This document shows, piece after piece, positions 9,031-21,919 of a stretch of 64,000 nucleotides of DNA (position 1 is its first letter; the number at the start of each line of letters is the position of its first letter). Below the pieces are notes generated by a model. It saw only the letters and a program-made list of their open reading frames with translations. It made no database searches and was not told the DNA's origin. The position numbers and the translations under genes were made by a program. The stretch is from Morchella semilibera (taxonomy: Eukaryota > Ascomycota > Pezizomycetes > Pezizales > Morchellaceae): the NCBI GenBank assembly GCA_009192285.1, contig WBVU01000018.1:1-64000 (forward strand). The letters are read 5' to 3'.

Positions 9031-10631
9031 GACGAGCTTGCTGATGAAGTTCTGTATATATATACCCTAAATTCGACATTTTCTTCTAGCCCGGGGCGTA
9101 GCACATGGAACACGCGTTTTTCCCAGTTTCCGACAGTTGCCCTTGCCTGTTGCATGGAAACCCGGTCAGGAAACAGCATATAGATTGTTTTTCTAGCCTG
9201 GCGCCCTATTCACATCGCAAACCTTCTCGTCGACCTAGCTAAGAACGTGTTTTGTATCCTCGTACGGGCCAGCCCGAGATTTGTGTCGAGAGCTAACTCG
9301 GTAAGGGCCTGCGCGGGCACGAGTCCATTACCAGAGGCCACCAGGCTGCACTAACCCACAATAGGCTACTAGTTTACATCAACCGTCGCCGCCGCCGCTC
9401 ATAAGTTAACTATCCACGGTTCAACTATCCACGGATCCAACAATTTTAGTAATAATAATCAGCCAACATCCGTGTCACACGGCAGGAAAAGGAAACGGAG
9501 GGCCCAGAGGGGTTGGAGGTCACATCCGCCTATTCCAGTTGGAGGCATTTATCTGACGATTCTACAGCCCCCGATAAAACGTCTCGCCCGCTTCAGGACC
9601 AGGCTTGCCAACATAGCATCAGAATGGACCCTAGGCCCCGAACGACCGCCGGTCGAGAAAAGACTTGAGCAATATGTATCAACCCACAACACTCGGTGGT
9701 CCCCAGCGCATTCTCTTATCATTGACACGGGCGACAAAGACTAAAAATGTGGACGAAGTGCATGATATCTTGGAGCGGCGCGCATATGTTGCTGTCCCCG
9801 GGTCTTGGTGCCCTTGAGAGGCGCAGGACCTACAGGCATCTGGCATTGTTTATCATGCATGTTTGTGCCCCCGCCGACTGTCCGCCAGTCTTTATTATTA
9901 TCTGATGACCAAATCTAGTATACATGACTACGAAACTGGGCACATCGCATTTCAGGATAATCGCGAAAAGTGTTACCAAACCCATATTTAGAAACCCTTT
10001 GTTGATCGGCTATTCGAGTATATCCCCGATGTAAGATTTGTTAGGTATCACACCTACACACACCACGTCTGATTAGTAGCTCATCAACATCTGTGTAGTG
10101 GAGAATGCCCTACAGTTGCGACTGCTGCTCGGAAGAATCCAAAGCGTCAGTCCCCCGGGTCCCGAAGGAATCCTGACTGCCTTCATGACGGTGTACTCAA
10201 ATACAGCGATTATGAAATTGGGGCTGTAGAGACCTAGTTTATTTTCTCTTATTGGCCCAGTGTCCGTCAATACCCAGTGAGTGACAATAATCTGCGCACA
10301 TCCGTCCTCGCACCATTCTTGTCAGCATGGATGAGATTAGGTTTCGATTTCAGCATGGATTTGGTTGTGAAGTTCCATCAATATAATCCGTGCCGCTCCA
10401 AACGGGCCCTTAATTTTATATAGCATCTTCAGTACGGCTATAATTGTTGTGGTGGGTCCGTCAACCGATGACTAATCTATGTCAACCTTGTTGGATCATC
10501 AACTATTACTTCCTGCCCTAACCAGGTCATGGGATATCACTCGCCTCCTCTAGACAGGGATTGTCACTCGCTTTTGACACCCTCATACGCCTACTTCTGG
10601 AGGTCAAAAAGGCACAGTTTCCAAGCGCTTC

Positions 10632-10760
10632 CTAGACGCCAGCTTTTATGTGTGTAGCGTCACTAGGGGTGTGTTCTAGGCGTCAGTTTGGGCGTATCCA
10701 TGGCATGTCCTAGGCGTCATTATAGGTGTGTCTATGGCGTCTTTATGGACGCGTTCCATG
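10632..10760. repeat. Degenerate array of the 23-bp TTTGGGCGTGTCCTAGGCGTC motif
   Basis: Fragments TTCTAGGCGTCAGTTTGGGC, TGTCCTAGGCGTCATTATAG and TATGGCGTCTTTATGGACGC follow one another at roughly 23-26-bp spacing. They match the tandem repeat at 8561-8643 with many substitutions. It looks like an older, decayed array of the same family. Confidence 0.6.
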
Positions 10761-12814
10761 ACCCATCACCTGCCGATGTACAGCCCTGTTCGAAACATCC
10801 TGGCACCCTACTATATTATGTCTGTTTATGAATTCTAACCCACAAACAACCATTTCTCCTGCCCATACTCAAAAATTGTTAGGTATGGCCGTAATGAGGA
10901 TATTGTAGCTCTCTGTTGTAGTCACAGTAATTGGAGAATTAGAAAACAGAAGAAACACCCCCATACTTTTGACCGGGGATGCCAGACTTTTCGAACGGGG
11001 CTGTACTTATCAGCTGGGTATGCAATAGAGTGTATTTACTAAGCGTCATCTTTTGGCGGTTGGCGCTTCGAAATCAACGGTTGCAAATTGAAAAATTGAC
11101 ACTACCCCTCCATAGGGATATTAAATGCACAAGCCGTAAGAGGATGAAAGCTGCAGTGGTGTTCTCTGAGTGTTTTTCGTAATAGACCCCACAGCCCGAT
11201 GAGCAGAGAAGCGTGTCAATACCCGCCCGCACGGCCCAAGCCTTCGTCCGCTCTTAAACCCCCTCAATGTCGTGGGACCCCCTATACTGCCATAGATAAA
11301 CTTACAACACCGGTTCTAAGAATACATGACGTCAAATCTATATGAGCCAAGACACCTGTTCCCTCTAAGTTAAAGAATCGCATCTGCTATATCTAGTTAA
11401 AGATATGGATTTTAATCTAGCCCGGCTGTTTAATTAAGAGATAGGAGAGCAATAGCTCACCGCAAGATCCCATTATTGGGTTCCCGTCATTCTAAACCCT
11501 GCCCGATCCACTCTGTCTTCAAACCGACTCCTGGGTTGTTCCGACCACAAACACCAATTGCGGAAAAACCAGGGATCCAGATGGACCGTTCCTTATAACC
11601 CCACTAGGTACCGCTGTGTATCTTCCCTGACAGTTACAGTTCTGTAACCAGGCACTCGTAGTGTAAGCAAAGGAGGGGAGCCAAATAAGGATATCCGGTT
11701 ACTTTACCATCCCCGTGCCATGGCCAGCAGCTATATTAGGTTTGTTTGATATTTGGCGGAGAAGGAACCATGTTGCGCACGTACCGACAGGCCTCGAAGA
11801 AATAACACTCATTGCTCTTTGCTGGTTTATGGTAGCTGGTGCTGTACTCTGGCTTTGGTCCCACTCCCGACTCACCAGGGGGCCCTATATGTACCAGTGC
11901 CGAAATGCTTACTCTCATGTGGCTGGCGTAGAAACAGTATCCATACCTACTCCTAGGGTGCCTCAGCAATCTCCTATGCCCCCCGAGACCGATTATCTCG
12001 TGCTAGATGTGTACTATATGTATCCACGTCTTGACTGCATTGACGTTTTAGAAGGTTCGAAAGGAGATGATCCGAAGTTGCTAGCTTTTAGCCTCCGTAA
12101 TGCTGCTCGGTTTTGTTTTGGAAAAGTATTGTCGGGTGTATTTTGAGCTTTTTCGGGGTAATGATCATGCTGTGAAAGTGAACAATATGAAGGGGCCTGG
12201 GCCATGGGTAAAAACATAACCCTGTCCCTCGATGTGCCTGGCCGTGAGAATCTAGAGTCCATAGTCATACGAACTTACAGTTAGAGGTGACGGGGCCCTC
12301 TATATATATAAGGTATGGGGAGGTAGAAAAGGATATTGAGCTAACTCGAGACCAATTTCTAATACTAGGCCGTACCTCAGGGAATACGTTTACTAAAATA
12401 GAATCAATGTCTGTTGATCTGTCTCTAATAAACCGCCGGTCGCACAACATCCTAAGAGGTCAAATTAAAATGCGGCACTTACTGGGATCCATCAGACTAA
12501 CCTGAACACCTAGACGGCCCACATATATTAAGGTATCGGATCTTAAGAAATTCACCTTGCATATATATGTTGTTACCTTGTTGTATAACATTCACATAAT
12601 AAAACGATACAAAATTAAAAAATAAGAAAATCAGAAAATCAGAAAATCAATCAAAAACAACTCCCCAGTATGTTCTGTTTCCCCAGTCCTGTTCTCTGAT
12701 TCATATTTTTTCCTTCTGATAAAAGGGATTTTACAACTGTATCGCGCCCCCAAGCCTTACATAAAACCCCTCAAAAAACTACATACATAATCTGCTCCAA
12801 GCAATTAGGCCCAC

Positions 12815-15800
12815 TCATACCCATGCACAGTATACCTCCACCTCCACCCCCACTACCGTATGTACCCACCCAGGATGCTCTGCTCTAGGGAAAACGCCTA
12901 CCATGTGTCCAGGCGCCAAGCTGTTCATCCATGCTCTTGGAGCAGTTTCGTCGCGAGCATCCCACGTGAGTGTATGAGCACGAGTCTCCGATGATCCGCG
13001 AACGTTTCGTATAATTGGTAAGGTCCAGGGAGAGATTAGATCACTGTTGGGATCCATTATGCTACCTGCCTCAAACCAAGTCCACGATCCTGCATATGTG
13101 CCGTTGAACCGCTCATCACTAGACCAACCTGGATATATATTGCCATTAAATTCATTCCGAAAAATAGTGCTGAACTGAGTAACAAGGGTTGGAAACAAAC
13201 CTTGATCATGCGATCGAGTCCGGATTACAATCTTTCGCACCGGTGACCTCAAGCGACTACTGACAGGAACTCGGATATAGGCAACTCTTTGGCTATTTTT
13301 ATCCACCTTCAAAGTTTCCTTCCGACTGCCTGTGGTGCGAACCCAATACTCCCCCATATCCAAAATAGAATCTGCGATCGATATTGGAAGCCGAAGTCCC
13401 TTGTGTAGAATTAATCGAGCACGGAGTACGTCCCTTGGTGTTAGAGGTTGACTGTCTTGGATATTCAACTTCAGGATAGATTGGAGGTCAACAAACCAGT
13501 GTTCCTTTCGAGCCCAGTCAAGATCCTCTGGAGACATATCCCTCAATTTCAGAAGTTGAATATTCGCAGTTATTGATAACATGTAGCTTATGATAGGCCT
13601 TGACCTAAGTTCAAGTGCGTGATGAAGGGCTGTTTTTCCAGAGATAGTTGATAGGGTGTTTATATCTCCGCCTGCATCGACTAACCCACAAACTAAATCA
13701 AGTCTGTTACAAATAACCGCGGCGCAGACTGCTGACGATCCGGCGCCACTCGCTATGCGACTGCCTTTAGTCTGGATTTTTTCTAGGATTTGCTTATCTT
13801 CTGCAGTTTCAGGTGGTTTGAGAAGTTTCCCGCCGTGGATAATGGTTTTGTCGTAGAGTGATGTATAGTTCATTGCCCCAATTGCGAGGAGCGTGTGTAG
13901 CGGGTGGTCATGCTCCCCACCTCCGACTACATAAAGGGCGACGGCAACTGCGCGGAATGAAATCCTGCCGCGTTCAAAATAGCCCATCGACATGAGGTCT
14001 TTTGAGACGCTTATAAACCAGTTGACATACATTGGGCCGGTCACGTAGAATGATCCTAGAAAACCCTTCAATAGAGTCGATAAGTGATCGGACCCCCTCC
14101 CGTAATCGCAAAGTTCGAGGTGATATGGCCAGTAGAGAATAGAGTATTCGTAAAGGGTTTCCTGCTTTTGGGGGACCAAGATTTTCAAATCCTTGAGCAG
14201 AGAGATGCAAACTCCGCTTACCATAGCGTTTACCTCGATCATGTCCCATTGTTTCTCGAGATATTCTTGGACCGACAGGTGTGCAAAACGCATGACGTTT
14301 AGCTGACTATCCAAAATCACAAGGTTGTGACAAAGTTTAAGGATTGTTTCCACTTTGATATCATTTCCTTTCCAGGAACCTGAGGCGAGCTGGAGACCAA
14401 CGACTGCACCAGTAACCAGCTGATTTGGGGAAAGGAGTTCAACAGAGCACATCATCCACATCATTGCTTTATGTGCTAATGCAGCACCATGTCCCTTCGA
14501 GGAGCTGATTTTCTTCTTGAATATTTCCTCATATGTCGCTTCCAGGGTATCAGGTAGCTTTCCCAAACTTCCCCTCACATCAGATTCAACATTCACTGGG
14601 CAAGAGCCTTGCTTTGACTAACCGTTCCCGAACATCCCACTCCGTACTTAAGTCGCAGAGTGCTTCTATCTGAAGATCTGCCCAAAGAAACCTATACCAC
14701 CCCGCCCATTTGTTAATTTAAAGAAATGAGATCTAATGAGGGTAGGGTACAAGTACATTCCGTTGGCATCACGAATTAAAGTTGTGCAGATAAGCTCCTT
14801 AAGCTCATCTTTTACTTCTTCCTCTAGGTCTTCCAACATCCTTCTCTTCCGTATACACTCACTGACCTTACTCTCCACGAAGTTTCTGATGTCTTCCATA
14901 TTGTCACTGGTTTCGATGAAAACTTGAAGGGTTGTTACGTCTCTGAGGTGTTGCATGATTTTAATATCATTTCGACTCGAGACGAATATCTTGACCAAGC
15001 CCGGTGCCAATTCCACAATCTTCCCAAAGGCTTCCAACAGGTCCACCCGTGTCTTTGCTTCACATTCGTCCAGAGCATCAACGATGATCGTGGCCTTTGG
15101 ATAAACTTTCAAAACATCGAGGATCAAGAGGGTACTATCTTCGATCCCAATGTAGTCCGAGGAAAAGCCTTCTTGCTTGGTGGCTTGGTATTTGCGGATG
15201 ACCGCCGATTGCAATGCTCCAGTTTTTGTACATGAAAGCTGTTTTAGAACGGCCCTAAGAACAGACTCTGGATCTTGTCTTGCCGCCTCCTTTCTATTAC
15301 AGTAGAAATAGGCGAAACCTTCATCATTATCCCGTGTTTCCAACTCGTTTTTTATTACGTCAATAACTGACGAGCTATTATTAATTCAGCATATACTCTT
15401 AGGATTAAAGCTACGATTAAGTACTCACACCAAAACAGTTTTTCCGGCTCCAGCTGAGTTCATATTCAAGTCAAAACGGAACATTTTGCAGGTTAGGTAG
15501 CAGGGGGCTTACGAATTCCATGCAACCAGAAAACCATTGATGTGCTTGAGTTCCGCCATTCCTTGTATATTGGCTTTTCGAATAGCCATTCCCCAGTTCT
15601 GGGGACCCGACCTTGCCTAATTCTGTCGTGGTTTTCTTTATATTGGACCATCGAGAGCCATTTCAGGATATTTGTTCGTTCGGAGTCTACCCGCATGGTG
15701 GAGACGGTAGTTAGCAATAGTCTTTAACGGATAAGGATATTGATATGACTAGTGAAGAATCATAGAAATGGGGTATGTTGTTGGTGTTCTTGGCCGGGAA

Positions 15801-17592
15801 AGCGGGGCATGTATTCGGCATAGTAATTTGGCAAAGTGACTGCGCCAAGACTGCTAGCGCTAACATACCTTGTAAATTATCAAGAATGGAAGTAACGTTA
15901 GAGTCAACTCTCATAACTAGACCTCCTAATTCACCCAAAATCTCCTTCAATCTCCGATGTCCATCTGCTATCACATCTCGAATCAGTAATGAGGACAACT
16001 CCGTAATATGAACAGATAGGGGTAGCGAAATTTCTCATTGGGATATATCGATTATACGGACCGGTACCCCCAATGCTTCCATCACAATGGCCATATTTCC
16101 GACCTGCGATTTGGGTGGTTCGAGTCAGCAAAGCTTTGTGCATATATTAAGGCCTAAAAGAGTAGGGTTAAGTTTGAGCTGGGACGTCATTGTTGAATTT
16201 ATAAGGCAAAGTCAAATCTCGGTCAGTGACCTAGATTTGATGAAAGCAGATTTAAACAAAGACAGCTTCCGCATCTCGTCGGAAAGAACCTCTTTAAACA
16301 AAAAGCTCTAAATGACATACATTCCGCCTCGGCAACACCTGCTTCCGTACAAACAATAGAGTCCTTGCTTGTAATTTCGTCAAAGAGTGGTTGAAACCCT
16401 TCAATATTGAAAATTCCCGATGCCATGCGAGCTGGAGTAATGTGCGACATTATTAGTCTATAATCGCCCCATATATAGAGCATTCATATGTCTCAATAAG
16501 ATAGTATTAGTACCTGCGGTATTCTGTGTATAGTATTGCCCCACCCGAACCATGTACACAAGAATGGCAGAGTAGAGCAAGATCAAAGCATTCTCCAGGT
16601 TCTTGGCTGATTTGAGATTGGTTCCGAAATATAATTCTTCATAGATGCTGCACCGGTCTATCATAATTGCAATCCTTTCCAGACCTACGAGGATTGAGCC
16701 CATCTTCTGGCTGTCATCTACTGCGAGCTGCTATCAGTGAGCAAAGTGACTTCTAAAGACAGAAGGACCAGACGTAGGAGTGGCTAACCTGGAGAAGGAA
16801 CCGAAAGCCTGCCCAAGGTAATGATGCGTGAACTGGGTCAAATTGCATGGCAATATCGCCTATCTGCTTAAACTTTTCGACCCACAAAAGCAGCTTCTCC
16901 GCCACGTCCCTCAAAACGATTTTCTTCCCACCGTGCATGAACTTCCATTGCTTTTGCTTGCAGAGATCTCGTTTCGCTTCTACTGCGACCAAAACATGAT
17001 TAAGGATATCGAGTTTGTTTCCGTCTTCCCCAGTAGTTAATAATTTCCGATCCTCGTCAGTTAAGCTATTGAATGCTTTCCCCCAGGTAGAGTCTACATG
17101 TATATATCGATGCTCTCTATTTGGTGCAGGTACGGTTGGAACGAGCGTATCAAACGAATAAGAGCTAGAATGTGTAGGATGGTTGATGTTATGTCGATTC
17201 CGCAGCGGTGCTTCGAGTGTCAATTGCAGAGGGGGTTCAGGTTCAACACTCGTAACATTTGGCTCGGTGGAATTTGGTGCTTGTTTTCCAGGTCTGGTTA
17301 AAGAGCGGCCCCAAGACTGCCCAAAAAACCTCTCCCGTAACTCCAACCGCCCCTCGTTTTTAGCAGGTTGCTGCGGTGGTGTAGCAGCCGGTTTGAAAGG
17401 CTCAAAGTTGGTATTTGAGTCGACCGTATCGGATGTGGCTTTTCCCCGGCTTGGAGAGTGACTCCAGTGACCTCTGAAGAACCCTTTCACCCGCTTTAGT
17501 GTATGCCCTTCCTTTCTCGGACTAGCCGTGGGTGGAGATGCGTTCGATGCATCATCCCCAGTAACTCCGGAAGTTCCTGATCTTTTATTCAT
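12815..17592 (-). CDS. NWD/NACHT NLR with ankyrin segment and C-terminal domain (about 1290 aa)
   Basis: Nine exons are proposed: 16789-17592, 16514-16730, 16321-16431, 15869-15967, 15513-15686, 15429-15453, 14757-15374, 14648-14691 and 12815-14595. Coding length is 3873 nt and every join keeps phase. Residues 1-170 are disordered and basic. The fungal NACHT-associated N-terminal (NWD) helical region spans about 170-460. Walker A GIPGAGKT is at about 467-474, Walker B TIIVDALDECE near 572-582, then FVSSRND. A winged-helix signature FAHLSVQEYLE follows at about 801. An ankyrin-like stretch (about 985-1042) contains GKTALHHALELRSRP. The C-terminal domain (about 1095-1290) includes RSHDQG, GSWTWFEAG and VYCAWV, a pattern I recall from other fungal ankyrin proteins. 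NLRs of this class are intracellular P-loop switches for non-self or stress sensing. The 25-nt exon encodes the Walker A loop, and intron 3 is unusually long (353 nt). Confidence 0.85.
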
Positions 17593-17687
17593 TATCGGTC
17601 TATAATAGAAGGAAGGGCAGAAAACAAACCACTGCGACCGCGGGAAAAGTCGGCGGATTTTATGTCCATACCTAAGTAAATCGCTGA

Positions 17688-17700
17688 GGTATATATACTG
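17688..17700 (-). promoter_or_regulatory. Possible TATA element of the NLR gene
   Basis: TATATATA lies about 100 bp upstream of the NLR start codon on the minus strand. There is no transcript support, and AT-rich runs are common here, so confidence is low. Confidence 0.25.
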
Positions 17701-19433
17701 GAGCTCGGAGTTCTCGAGTTGTTCGACGTTTGGAAACCTATGCCGAGCGTAAAAATGGGGGAGAGGTTAGGCATGCAGCGACTTAGAATCATACCCCTCT
17801 TGGGCCTAATCGGTGTTCTACCACCCCACCTTTTGCCTCTTTTCACTAATCAAATACTGCTGACAATGCGGATCGGATATGGGGAGGAAATCGGTCTGGG
17901 TACTGCGGCCCGGTGCATAATGTACGTTGCGGAAGTGCAAATAGCTAAGACATAAATTCATACCCACTTTGCTCACGATATAGGTATTACATTATATCGC
18001 ATGTCCCTTAGTCTGGCGATGCAGACCCCTATCCCTAAGATGTTGCTTGAATGCTGACTCTTTTCGTGGGGGCCAAAGAAGCAAAAGTATAGCTAATACT
18101 AATATTAATTATTAAATCTAAATCAATCCCTCATCAGTTCCCAACCACGTTTTGTTGTGGCTTATGGCCCCGCAGAAAAAGGGTCAGCATTTGACGATTT
18201 AAAGGCCGTGCCCACTGCTCACTCACGGGAAATTGGCCTATCTATATATCACGCAACTCAAATTCCATAAATTCCTGCTCTATTAGCGGTGTACTGCGAT
18301 AGGTAATATGTAATCGGACGACCTAGCCACAATTTTGCCTGCAAACACGTATTTTGGTGGCGTTCTGTCTGATGACCTATTACCCTTCGCTGTACATCGA
18401 TAAGTAATAACTGATGGAACAGAGCGGCGCCTGTCTTTGTAAAACGCCACCAACACTTGGTGTTTGTATCCTCAGGGCGTCCCGTCACTTATTATCTGTC
18501 GCTATACATAGTATATCACCTCTTTTTGGGTCCCTTCCTAGACTTGTAATCTATAATGAGGCATCCCACCGACCAGTGGAACATTCTCATGAAGGTGCAA
18601 GCCGCTCATATATGCCGGCCCATCAAGCAGATACTGAATTGATGATCCGACGAAGTTGCTCTGAGATATTGTTTATTTCGGACTTTTGAGTATGGGGGGT
18701 GTGAAGTCGTGTTTGCGAGTATCTAGCTAGCAGTTCAGTCAAGGTGCCTAGGACCATAGTCAGATGATGACTAGTACTGGGTGTTGACGGATAAGAATCT
18801 ACAGCGCCATAATATCATTGTTATTAATATCTTTTAGGCACATAAGACATTTAGAGAACCTCTCTCATACATGAACCTGACAACTTAATGTCACATTCGA
18901 GACTGTTCTATACCCGGACGTCTTTATAGCCAGAATTTTTGTGTTAGTGCATCAGCTACATGCACAGAGACTCTCGAAGTATCTTATGCGTCCAAGACAT
19001 AGTCCAGCATTGTGACAAAATATAGTTTGTATAAAAGGAATTAACAGCAACGCTGCAAGGCTCCTAGTATACTAGCGTTAAATCAAAATTCTAGTGTATT
19101 TTTACTGCCGAGGTTAACACAATTCAGCATTATTATGGTATTGACGGTAATCATAAGGTGTTTCTAATGAATAAAGCTCCATATGGATAGAGGTCACCAG
19201 ATATAAATATATCGACTGGCTCAGCCGTCACCATACGCTGATGAGATTCAAATAATTGCGGTCTACTTTTAAAAGTATTTAGATTACTTAGAATCTATAT
19301 ATACATGATTGATGTGCTAGTAACAACGATCTCGTAGTTGTGACATGTAATATTACACGGAGCTACTTGTAAAGGCGCAGCACCCCATGTCCAGTGCCAT
19401 AGGACACGATGACTTTGTGCCGTATATATACTA

Positions 19434-19607
19434 CAGTAGACCCTCGACCTAAGGATATTTGATATAGTGATATTCTCGTTATAAGGACACAATTTACCGG
19501 TCTGCAGGTGCCATTTTATTAGCATCCTCTCGCCTCGTATAAGGATAATTCCTTATAAGGGTACATATTTTTAGTCCTGACCGTATCCTTATAGCGAGAG
19601 TGTATTG
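19434..19607. mobile_element. pogo/mariner-like MITE, 174 bp
   Basis: The left terminus CAGTAGACCCTCGACCTAAG and the inverted right terminus CAATACACTCTCGCTATAAG both continue GATA. They are flanked by TA on each side (19432-19433, 19608-19609). The CAGTAGACCCTCG-type end with TA target duplication is the hallmark of pogo/Tigger-like elements. An internal stretch (TTCTCGTTATAAGGAC) repeats the TIR motif. It has no coding capacity. Confidence 0.8.
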
Positions 19608-20901
19608 TAGTAGGAAGGGTGACAAACACTAGTATATATACCAGGGCGGCCAGGGCGGCCAATACTAGGAGGGATGGCGGCGGTGGGCTATATAGGCCAG
19701 TACTTAAATGTCACTTGGATACCATAATTGAAGTAGTATTTCTTTTATGTATTAGTCCATCAATAAAGTTAATATATTTCAATACCACTATTCTTTTAAA
19801 ATCGGTATCAAAACCGCTTCAATAACACCCCCTTTGTTTTTGGCTACATTTAGCTACATATGCCAAGCACATATCCATCTTTAAAAGTGTTGGATATAAA
19901 AGATACTTTGCCCCGAGGTATATTTGATAGCGCGCGCGAGCCTGCGCAAGCCAAGCGACAGCCGGGTGAAGTACCCCAAGTCACCATTTCAAGCGCATGT
20001 ACTCTAGTGTAGGAATATTTATTAGGGAATCAACCACCGGTACACGGTCCATTATTGGGCGGCGGAGGTTAGTTTGAGATAAAAAGTATTTCACCGGCCG
20101 TGTAGATACCCGTTTGTCATCATGCACCTCTCGGATCGATACTCGCCTCATTGAATTCAATAAACTGCTTCCTATTGGATGGTATTGTTGTAAACGGTCC
20201 CAAAATGCCATTTCACAAATTAATATCCTATCTAGTAATATTTACTATACTTGGTATTGTCAGGGCATAGTTTATTTTCCAAACTTAGTACATAAAAATG
20301 AAGTGATACAACTCAAGTAACCTTCAAATATCAGGTCTTCTAACACAAGCTCTAAGCCTAACACCTGTTATGCTTACAACGCTGAAACATGCGGCGCGGG
20401 CAGACGGTGATACACAGGTACACGGTGAAATATGTTATTGATGCCTATCGCAACGTATGTGTGCTAGGCACCCAATTATTTGTAAGCGAGCTTAGCGCTC
20501 TTGGCGGCTATTATGTAAGGAAGACTATCTGGATCCGGATAGGCGGGTTTATTCTTCTTCCATATCATTAATTCAGTTATCGAACTATCGGTGCACTAAA
20601 TCAAATGAACTCTATCTATATACACAAAATGTCTAGGGTGTGAACCTTCCTCCTACCATGCTACATAGAGTATATACCCAACCTATTCTTTCGCCCTCTC
20701 AATTTAGACACCCTTGACATACCTACCCCTTGCCCAACCTTAGTACAGTAGGTAGCTGAAAGAAGCCATTATACTTACTACTGCAGTATCATGGCAACGG
20801 AGTGCCTGCATTCGCTGAGATGAGATGTATTATATATTGTGTGGCTGCGCATGTGGCGCAGAGAGGAGCAGGTGATTTATATTAGAGACTTTGCGCAAAT
20901 A

Positions 20902-20983
20902 GAGCCAGCTCCATTTTCCGGTAACCTGATTGATGCCGATCCCACAGCCTGCCAATCAGATAATTGAAATATAGAGCTGGCTC
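20902..20983. repeat. Foldback sequence, 82 bp
   Basis: GAGCCAGCTC at 20902-20911 is matched by inverted GAGCTGGCTC at 20974-20983. Further pairing (CCTGATTG with CAATCAG) extends inward, so the segment could fold into a long imperfect hairpin. It could be a minimal MITE or an RNA hairpin; there is no clear target duplication. Confidence 0.5.
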
Positions 20984-21666
20984 CAGTTCTTACGGGTTCA
21001 CGGCATTAGCCACAGAAAAATGGTGTGGCGTACGCTGCAAGACTGGTTTTATCCAACGGACCTTTGCGGTAGGCCACCCAACTTTTATAACGGGGATCGA
21101 TACCAAAACCAAAATAAACATGTGTTACCGCCTTCCCAAACAAATGTGGCTAAACATGGGTAGGTCTAGATCTGTCTAGCAGAGCCACCGCTTCTGAACG
21201 CTTATTTCAACCAGTTTATGATATTGTCGGGTAACAAAAGTAACCATGATTTTGCAGATTTTTGTATGGGAATGCATCTTAAAACAAGTATAATTTCACA
21301 ACCTAATAGATATAAAATGAAGGATTATGTAATTAGAAGATGTTAGATTGATAGAACCTATCCCTTATTTATGAACCTGGAGAACTCACTTTGGGAGTTG
21401 GTCGATTTGGTGGTTGCTACGAAAAATCATGATTACTTCTGTCACTCAGGGGTATCGGCAGATGGCTTGAAGTTATAAATACCTCACCGGTATACAACAG
21501 ACCTATCTACTTACCACCATGAGTAGATGACTACGCTCTAGGAATAGAGAAGTAGTGTAGTGGCAGATGGTACCAGTATTGAGAAAATCTAGACGAAAGA
21601 AGATGTACTCGTTAATCCGGCGAGGCCGCGGGATCTTATATTATCTCTCAAGACAATACAGAACAG

Positions 21667-21673
21667 TATAAAA
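21667..21673 (+). promoter_or_regulatory. Possible TATA box of the secreted-protein gene
   Basis: TATAAAA lies about 250 bp upstream of the start codon at 21920 on the same strand, which would imply a long 5' UTR. This is consensus matching only. Confidence 0.3.
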
Positions 21674-21919
21674 CCTTAAAGCTTTCCGTCCTTACTACAA
21701 CTCTATAATCACATCCGTTAACACACGCCCTATATCTCCTGGAATCTGGTATTCCTGTCCCTTCGTTTACGTCGAAACTGTTGCGAATAATATAACATAA
21801 CAACAGGCTTATTCGTATCTTGCGCTAGAGTTATCAAACAAAACTCTACACCCTCATCCCTCAGCTATATCCTCTTAAAGAATTCGGGGTAATCTATAAG
21901 GCAGTAGTAGCCCTTTGCA

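Larger units (their letters stand above)
8452..12814. other. Gene-free interval with minisatellites
   Basis: This stretch contains the 23-bp array, the GC-rich array and the degenerate array at 10632-10760. A CACACGGCAGGAAAAGGAAA stretch at 9475-9494 resembles the ACGGCAGGAAAA repeats near 2410. An open frame at 11715-12146 starts on GTG and encodes one hydrophobic segment, but it has no family resemblance or splice-supported extension, and I do not call it. The interval ends with an A-rich stretch (12600-12660) downstream of the NLR stop. Confidence 0.5.
17593..21919. other. Gene-free interval
   Basis: This interval holds a well-preserved pogo-like MITE (19434-19607) and a foldback sequence (20902-20983). 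The rest is AT-rich DNA, and the open frames are short and unconvincing. No RNA gene is recognised. Confidence 0.5.

Noticed and set aside
8489-9079. 196-residue Ala-Pro-Gly-rich minus-strand frame
   Set aside because: Its sequence is the translation of the GC-rich minisatellite and the 23-bp array; there is no independent coding evidence.
11715-12146. 143-residue frame with one hydrophobic segment
   Set aside because: It starts on GTG, has no homologous pattern, and overlaps equally long frames on the other strand.
16035-16037. In-frame TGA apparently breaking the NLR upstream of the NACHT domain
   Set aside because: A single intron 15968-16320 joins exons in matching phase and gives family-like sequence across the join (AEAE then DGHRRLKEILGELGG), so the stop lies in the intron.
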